From Protaetiibacter larvae (GTDB taxonomy: Bacteria > Actinomycetota > Actinomycetes > Actinomycetales > Microbacteriaceae), in assembly GCF_008365275.1 (NCBI RefSeq), contig NZ_CP043504.1:1-64000 (forward strand): a DNA stretch of 64,000 nt, written 5' to 3'. The translations under genes were made by a program, and so were the position numbers. The notes under the pieces were generated by a model. The model was not told the DNA's origin. It did not search any database and saw only the letters and a list, made by a program, of their open reading frames with translations. Below are positions 59,699-64,000 of the stretch, in pieces (the stretch's first letter is position 1; each line of letters begins with the position of its first letter).

Positions 59699-59738
59699 TC
59701 AACAACCAGAAACCGTCCGGGAAACCGGGGACAGGTCA

Positions 59739-60213
59739 GAGCCGAGTTCAACGTCCACCACCCGGCGACCGTGTAACTGCGACCCGGCGTCAACCCGGTC
59801 ACCGTGCGAGAAGTCTGAATCGTGCCGGTACCGGACCGGTTCGGATGCAGGAACCCCGTGGAGGCATGCGCCTGGGTCGCGTCCGTCACCTGGGTGAGCG
59901 TCGACGGCGACACCGGTGCCCACCCCTCCGTGCTCCCGGTGGTCTCGAACCCGTCGGAGGCGACCGTGGATGCCGGATGGGTGACCGTGCCACCCGGGAA
60001 ACTCCACGACATGCCGCTCGTCGCGCCTGCCCCTGAGCGTGTTGAGCGCCGAACGACTTGGGCGTGCCTCGACACGGTGCGGGCACTGGCGCGCGCCCCG
60101 GTGGGATCGACCTGGATGATGACATCCCCTGTACGCCAACCCCACCACTGACGCTGCGCATACCGGGCGGCGGCGCAACCACCGCCCTCTCCGTCGCCCA
60201 CTCCACCCCCTCC
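59739..60213 (-). pseudogene. Fragments of an RHS-repeat protein, cut by the IS element
   Basis: No intact gene in this 483-nt stretch. On the minus strand, 60170-60050 reads RTGDVIIQVDPTGARA, a degraded copy of the RHS segment found at 61440-61510. From ~60015 down to 59739 there is a secreted beta-domain piece (MSWSFPGGTVTHPASTVASD, FETTGSTEGWAPV, TLTQVTDATQAHAST, GRSYTVAGWWTLNSA) that runs into the IS right end. The N- and C-terminal parts of the parent protein are missing. Confidence 0.7.
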
Positions 60214-60221
60214 CACACGCC

Positions 60222-60626
60222 TCACGAGGGCTCGCTCGAGTCTCCCGGAATCTCGACTGGGTCGTTCACCCACTCATTGAGGTAGATGGCCCCCTTCTCC
60301 GTGGTGACACGGACCTCTCCGCCCTCGCGAACATATCGGCCGGAGCAGAGGGCGAAAACCACTTCGCCGATCAAGTGCAGTGACCCTGTGATCAGCTCAC
60401 TCGATGCTTCGTACGGCACCGCCAAGATCGCGCTGACCCGAAGCTCATGCGGTGCCCACCAGACCCGCACCGACGTGTGCGCCGTCGGGTTGAGCAATTC
60501 GGCGTACTCCATGCGATCCAACCCGTAGGCACTATCGGCCCCGGTGCTGAATCGCCAACCGTCCGGCAGTTCGCGCGCGATGCGTACCAACTCCCCGCGG
60601 ATCCCGTCTCCCGTGAGCGCCTTCAT
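60222..60626 (-). CDS. Candidate immunity protein of the RHS toxin
   Basis: 134 aa from ATG 60626, which overlaps the RHS stop as ATGA. No signal peptide or membrane span; mixed alpha/beta ([54 protein letters not shown]) and an acidic end ([10 protein letters not shown]). Small acidic cytosolic proteins placed directly after an RHS C-terminus are usually the cognate antitoxin. No family recognised, so the role rests on position. Confidence 0.65.
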   Translation of the reverse strand: MKALTGDGIRGELVRIARELPDGWRFSTGADSAYGLDRMEYAELLNPTAHTSVRVWWAPHELRVSAILAVPYEASSELITGSLHLIGEVVFALCSGRYVREGGEVRVTTEKGAIYLNEWVNDPVEIPGDSSEPS

Positions 60627-61881
60627 CGGTACATCCCGATGTTGATGTGGCGAGTTCGAGCTGGCCCGATGCCGATGCGGAACACATTCGTTCCGTTGCT
60701 TCGTGTGCCCATCCAGTTCCATCCGATCCTGACGTAGCCCTTGTTCAGCAGTCCTGTTCCGCGCGCAAACAACGTAGAGGTCTGCGAGGTCAACGAACCG
60801 CGGGCAAGGAGTGTCCCCACCGTCGTAACGGCCGGTTTGGTGATCCCGCGCACAATGATCGTTTCGGATGCGCGGGCCGCCGCATAGCCGGCTGCCGACC
60901 CAATCGCCCCGCCGACTGGCGCGGTTGCGGCTCCGCCCCAGAGCGCACCGAACGTGTAGAAGCCATTCGATTGGATCTCGGATGCCGCGTTCTTGGCGCT
61001 CTCCCCGCCGATCGCGTTGCGGATGACGCCCGTGAAGCTCGTCTCACCGGCAAGCATGCATAGCGGGCAGAACGTAACCGCGTCACCGATTCCTACGAAG
61101 ATCGCGGAGATGTTCATGCCGATGTTGCAGCCCACGTCTCCATCCCCCGAACAGTTGCCGCTGAGGTCGAACTGGTTGATGGGGTCGCTGGGGTAGTCGT
61201 ATGCGTTGGTGACGCCTCCTTCGACGGGGTCGATGGAGAGGAACCGGCCGAGGCTGGGGATGAACACGCGGGCGCCCATCTCGATGGCGGCGATCGAGCC
61301 TTGGTGTTCGTAGAGGCGTTTCGCACCCCCGACCCACGCGTAGTCCGCATCCCCGGGGGTGGTGTCGTCGGCGGTGGTGGTGCCGATCCTGCCGATGGCC
61401 GGGTCGATGGGTTGCCCGAACGGGTCATAGGAGGCGCGGGCACCGACCCGTGCACCGGTGGGGTCGGCTTGCAAGATCACATCCCCGTGCAGGTTCGGGA
61501 ACGCCCACCCCACCACCGCGGAGGCGGCGTTCACCCGAACGGTGGCACCACCGGGCAGACCGATGGTCGCTTCGAACCCGGCACCCGTGGTGACCGCCCA
61601 CGGGGCGTCTCCTGCCCCCGCATACAGGTACTTCGTCACCTCCGGGGACGGATCCCCGTGGGGCCGGCTTTCACGGTGCGTTGCACGACCCGATCCGCCG
61701 CATCCCGCAGATACTCGATGATCGTGCCCGCATCCAACACCGTGCCCGTGTACCGGTCGCTGATGTCGTGGGCGAGAGTCTGATCCGCCAGGCGGGTCGT
61801 GTTGCCCCGCGCGTCATACACCAACGACGCACCCGGCCCCGTCGCGGTGAAGGTGTAGGACAACTGCTTCCACACCCCCAC
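60623..61881 (-). pseudogene. RHS-repeat protein C-terminal part with a toxin-like end, frameshifted
   Basis: Two frames join: 61881-~61657 (RHS repeats: [39 protein letters not shown]) and 61639-60623 (338 aa from GTG 61639). One G seems lost from the run at 61654-61657; restoring it gives [19 protein letters not shown] in one frame. The second part holds the RHS core signature [33 protein letters not shown] ~150-residue variable C-terminus follows, with a hydrophobic Gly/Ala region and a basic end ([30 protein letters not shown]). No start for the whole protein remains; the N-terminal part is missing beyond 61881, where an in-frame stop occurs. The 338-aa part may still be made. Confidence 0.75.
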
Positions 61882-61924
61882 CCCCTCTCGCCCGACACCA
61901 GCTGATCAGTCCGGTGCCACGGAC

Positions 61925-62401
61925 TCATTGGTTCTGCACGCACGCCTGATCGGTGATGCTTCCATCCGGATGAAGCCATCCTTCCGTCGGGACTCCGTTC
62001 GCCAAGGGAAACTCGGCCTCCCGCGAGGTCTTCGAATCCAGCACCTGCACCAGGATCGATCTGCTCTTGTCGAAATCGAACTCCGCGATCTCCTCAAGCG
62101 AATCGCCCAACGTCGCGCGATCCAGAACTCCGCCCGCCTCGATTCGCACGAATGGGCTCGCGACCCACACTTCTTGCCGTCGGTCTTGCCATTGATCGAC
62201 CCACAACTCGTCGACCTGGACCGCGTCGCAGAATGCGATTCGAATGTCTTCGCCCTCGCGCTGCAGCGACAAATGACCTGCAGGCGGGCGTTCGGCGAGA
62301 CAGCCCGACAGAGACAGGCACACTACAACCCCCACACCCACCGTCAGCAAGGGTCGTAGCTCGTGCCGCCGGGCGCTAGCCGCTCGATTGGGTTCCAACA
62401 T
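61925..62401 (-). CDS. Predicted lipoprotein
   Basis: 158 aa from ATG 62401 with GGAGGGGG upstream. Signal peptide with lipobox CLSLSGC (LLTVGVGVVVCLSLSGC), then a small domain (IRIAFCDAVQVDELWVDQW, ILVQVLDSKTSREAEFPLANG) ending ITDQACVQNQ. Function unknown. It lies between two RHS fragments and could be an immunity or accessory protein of a displaced toxin module. Confidence 0.75.
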   Translation of the reverse strand: MLEPNRAASARRHELRPLLTVGVGVVVCLSLSGCLAERPPAGHLSLQREGEDIRIAFCDAVQVDELWVDQWQDRRQEVWVASPFVRIEAGGVLDRATLGDSLEEIAEFDFDKSRSILVQVLDSKTSREAEFPLANGVPTEGWLHPDGSITDQACVQNQ

Positions 62402-62640
62402 CCACCCCCTCCGACGGGCGCGTTTCCTGTGGCATACGAAACACCTGCCCCCAGAATCCATATTGAAGCAGAGGGGACTGCTGGAGGTTGAGGTGACTCC
62501 TTGACCTGCCCGATGGTCGGGTCGATGGTTTGCCCGAACGGGCCAAAGGAGGCGGGGGCACCGGTTCTCGTGGGGTCGGTTGGGATGATGACATCCCCGT
62601 GGAGGTTCGGGAACGCCCAGCCGACCACCGCTGCTCCGCT
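62402..62640 (-). pseudogene. Displaced RHS fragment
   Basis: Minus-strand translation from ~62634 reads [20 protein letters not shown] then FGPFGQTIDPTIG. It is clearly related to [20 protein letters not shown] and [12 protein letters not shown] in the fragment at 61380-61510. It then continues into an unrelated short tail (YGFWGQVF, or ASIWILGAGVSYATG in the other frame). No start codon and no RHS core. This looks like a left-over junction from replacement of RHS ends. Confidence 0.65.
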
Positions 62641-62662
62641 TCACCCACGTAGTCCCGCGATA

Positions 62663-63256
62663 TCACTCGCCTGTCACCGACACTCCGCACCGGCGCGCGA
62701 TCTCTGCGCGAAGACGCTCGAGCTCGTGGGTGCGCCGCTCTGGCCAGAGTTCCCAACGGCTACGCCCAACGGGAAGCGAGAGCAGAGCGGGCAAGCCACT
62801 CGCCGCGTCGACCTCGAGCACAATGGTCGGCACCTCCCGCGTCTCCGGCAACCCGGCATCGACACTGCGCACAGCGGAGCGCGAGAACGACACAAGCCGT
62901 GCAGACGACGACCAGAACTCAACGTCGACATCAATCTTGAGCACCAGGTACGCAGGAAGGGGTCCCGCGAGCGGGTCGGCGCCCCGAACTCGCGGTAGCC
63001 CATGCACGAGATCACTCGTGCGCTGGCAGATCACCACGAGCGCTCCCGGCGCCTCACGCCGAAGTCGTGCGGCCCGCCGCCGCATCGGCTCGATGAACGC
63101 AGCAAGCACGACGGCCACGCCGGCAAGGGTCGGGCCCACCGCCCAAAGGGCTGCACTCCACCTCGGGCCCAGCATCGCCACGGTGTCGGCAAACCCAGCA
63201 ACCACCGCGAGAACGACGCCACCGACGCCGACCAGGGCCAGATACACCCACTTCAC
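62663..63256 (-). CDS. Membrane protein, island operon gene 3
   Basis: 197 aa from GTG 63256, overlapping the preceding stop (GTGA). Two N-terminal membrane spans (VYLALVGVGGVVLAVVAGFA, AVGPTLAGVAVVLAAF), then a soluble domain (ALVVICQRTSDLVHGLPRV, PAYLVLKIDVDVEFW, VPTIVLEVDAASG). No family recognised. Third gene of an overlapping set that begins beyond the right edge. Confidence 0.75.
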   Translation of the reverse strand: MKWVYLALVGVGGVVLAVVAGFADTVAMLGPRWSAALWAVGPTLAGVAVVLAAFIEPMRRRAARLRREAPGALVVICQRTSDLVHGLPRVRGADPLAGPLPAYLVLKIDVDVEFWSSSARLVSFSRSAVRSVDAGLPETREVPTIVLEVDAASGLPALLSLPVGRSRWELWPERRTHELERLRAEIARRCGVSVTGE

Positions 63257-63639
63257 GTTGCCCCGCCTCTGACAGCAGCCGCCCGCCGCTGCCGATACTG
63301 CTCATCGCTCAGCAACGGCTCCCCCGGCTCTCGAAGCACGAACCCCGTCTGGTGATCCACCGTCGCGAGATTGACGAACGCGTGCGGCGCCGTCGTGTAC
63401 CCCGCCCGCGCCTCGACATCCCGCCGGTGCAATCCCGCGGCACCAACCCCCACCGTGGCGATGCCGAGCACGATCGTGATCACGATCGCAGCCGACGTCA
63501 GCATCGGAAACGAACCGCCGACCACCATCACGAGAACACCCGTCCCGCATCCGAACACGACCAATGCCGCGGCAACGATCACCAAGGCGCGTTGATACCT
63601 CATGAGTGAGATACCCGGCACAACCACGATCCGCCTCAT
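63253..63639 (-). CDS. Small membrane protein, island operon gene 2
   Basis: 128 aa from ATG 63639, ATGA overlap with the gene before. Two spans (ALVIVAAALVVFGCGTGVLVM, LTSAAIVITIVLGIATVGVG) and a short cytoplasmic tail (VDHQTGFVLREPGEPLLSDE). No family recognised. By its place after a large protein's C-terminus it could be an immunity or partner membrane protein. Confidence 0.75.
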   Translation of the reverse strand: MRRIVVVPGISLMRYQRALVIVAAALVVFGCGTGVLVMVVGGSFPMLTSAAIVITIVLGIATVGVGAAGLHRRDVEARAGYTTAPHAFVNLATVDHQTGFVLREPGEPLLSDEQYRQRRAAAVRGGAT

Positions 63640-63998
63640 CCGTTCCCTCCCCGTGCAGTGTCAGCAACAAAGTAGCCACCACCCAAGAGCAACGCACGGG
63701 AATCGAACAGCATCCCGATAGTCTCGGTGTTTCGCGCCGAAGCGCCCATCGCCACCCCGATGCCGCGCGCCGCAAAGCCACCCAAGCCCATCGAGGTCGC
63801 GACCAACCCGACCCCGCATGACACTGTGAGCCCGAATGTCGCGCAGTCAAGGCCGGTCGCGACCGCTCCAGTCGAGACCGAGACGATGCCGAGCAGCGCC
63901 GCAACGGGCGCTCCCACCCCCTCCACAATTCCTTGGGCCGCAGGGAACCGGGCACGGTTCAACGTCAACTCGTGCGAAGCAGCCGTCTTCGGTCGAGC
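63636..63998 (-). CDS. C-terminal end of a larger protein, cut by the right edge
   Basis: The frame is open to the window edge (120 codons seen). The visible part is Gly/Ala-rich and hydrophobic (GVGAPVAALLGIVSVSTGAVA, GLTVSCGVGLVATSMGLGGF), then RNTETIGMLFDSRALLLGGG and a polar end (ADTARGGNG). Such hydrophobic ends occur in secreted polymorphic toxins and type VII substrates, but no motif proves it. First of three overlapping genes in the visible part. Confidence 0.5.
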   Translation of the reverse strand, partial: ARPKTAASHELTLNRARFPAAQGIVEGVGAPVAALLGIVSVSTGAVATGLDCATFGLTVSCGVGLVATSMGLGGFAARGIGVAMGASARNTETIGMLFDSRALLLGGGYFVADTARGGNG

Positions 63999-64000
63999 CA

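Larger units (their letters stand above)
58462..59738 (+). mobile_element. IS3-family insertion sequence, 1277 bp
   Basis: 24-bp perfect terminal inverted repeats: 58462-58485 (TGACCTGTCCCCGGTTTCCC...) and 59715-59738. It contains overlapping orfA/orfB with a -1 frameshift site and a full DDE transposase, so it looks intact. No target-site duplication is seen at the flanks (TGGC before, GAGC after), so one flank was probably rearranged after insertion. A partial copy of the right end survives at 57941-57955. Confidence 0.92.

Overview
This is a high-GC actinobacterial chromosome segment, most likely from the family Microbacteriaceae (order Micrococcales). The evidence is a WhiB1-type regulator beside a PdtaS-type kinase, the mtrA-mtrB-lpqB-comFC-hpf-secA block, ATGA/GTGA gene overlaps, many GTG starts, and an intergenic repeat (a TCGATACGC...GGCTACTC(A/G)ACCAG core) that I recall as typical of that family. 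The genus cannot be set from the window alone.

Layout. 1-2.7 kb: a cut membrane protein and a secreted DUF4214 protein. 2.9-11.4 kb: a LuxR/LAL regulator, then ilvC, ilvN, ilvB and ilvD (branched-chain amino acids, all on the minus strand). The regulator lies between ilvC and a decayed copy of the ilvC 3' end. 11.5-14.8 kb: otsA/otsB (trehalose) and a TIM-barrel sugar epimerase-like protein. 15.0-20.4 kb: a tetR-mmpL-yhgE operon whose MMPL protein carries a C-terminal domain resembling an ABC ATPase that has lost its nucleotide-binding residues. 20.6-27.5 kb: a GntR regulator, SDR, aldehyde dehydrogenase, gamma-glutamyl hydrolase and glutamine-synthetase-like ligase, divergent from an ethanolamine-type permease. 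Together these would take up ethanolamine and convert it, as a gamma-glutamyl conjugate, to glycine.

28-34.3 kb: a 1624-residue secreted, probably wall-anchored carbohydrate-active protein facing a LacI regulator across four palindromic operators, then tRNA-Lys. 34.4-41 kb: peroxiredoxin, whiB1, pdtaS, a CpaE-like ATPase with a SAF-domain protein, and small conserved genes. 41-49.4 kb: secA, hpf, comFC-like, lpqB, mtrB, mtrA (secretion, ribosome hibernation, envelope two-component system). 49.5-54.8 kb: a five-gene membrane/MoxR/DUF58 operon. 54.8-57.9 kb: katG and a divergent aquaporin.

58-64 kb is a mobile, partly decayed island: an IS3-family element with a perfect CCCAAAA frameshift heptamer, several displaced RHS fragments, an RHS toxin-like C-terminus overlapped by a candidate immunity gene, a lipoprotein, and a three-gene operon that runs off the right edge.

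At a smaller scale, three 80-bp elements with identical 14-bp inverted ends and unrelated 52-bp cores sit just 3' of genes. Two other long palindromes take the same position. The family repeat intrudes into gene ends in the ethanolamine cluster and overlies the expected start of the hydrolase gene.
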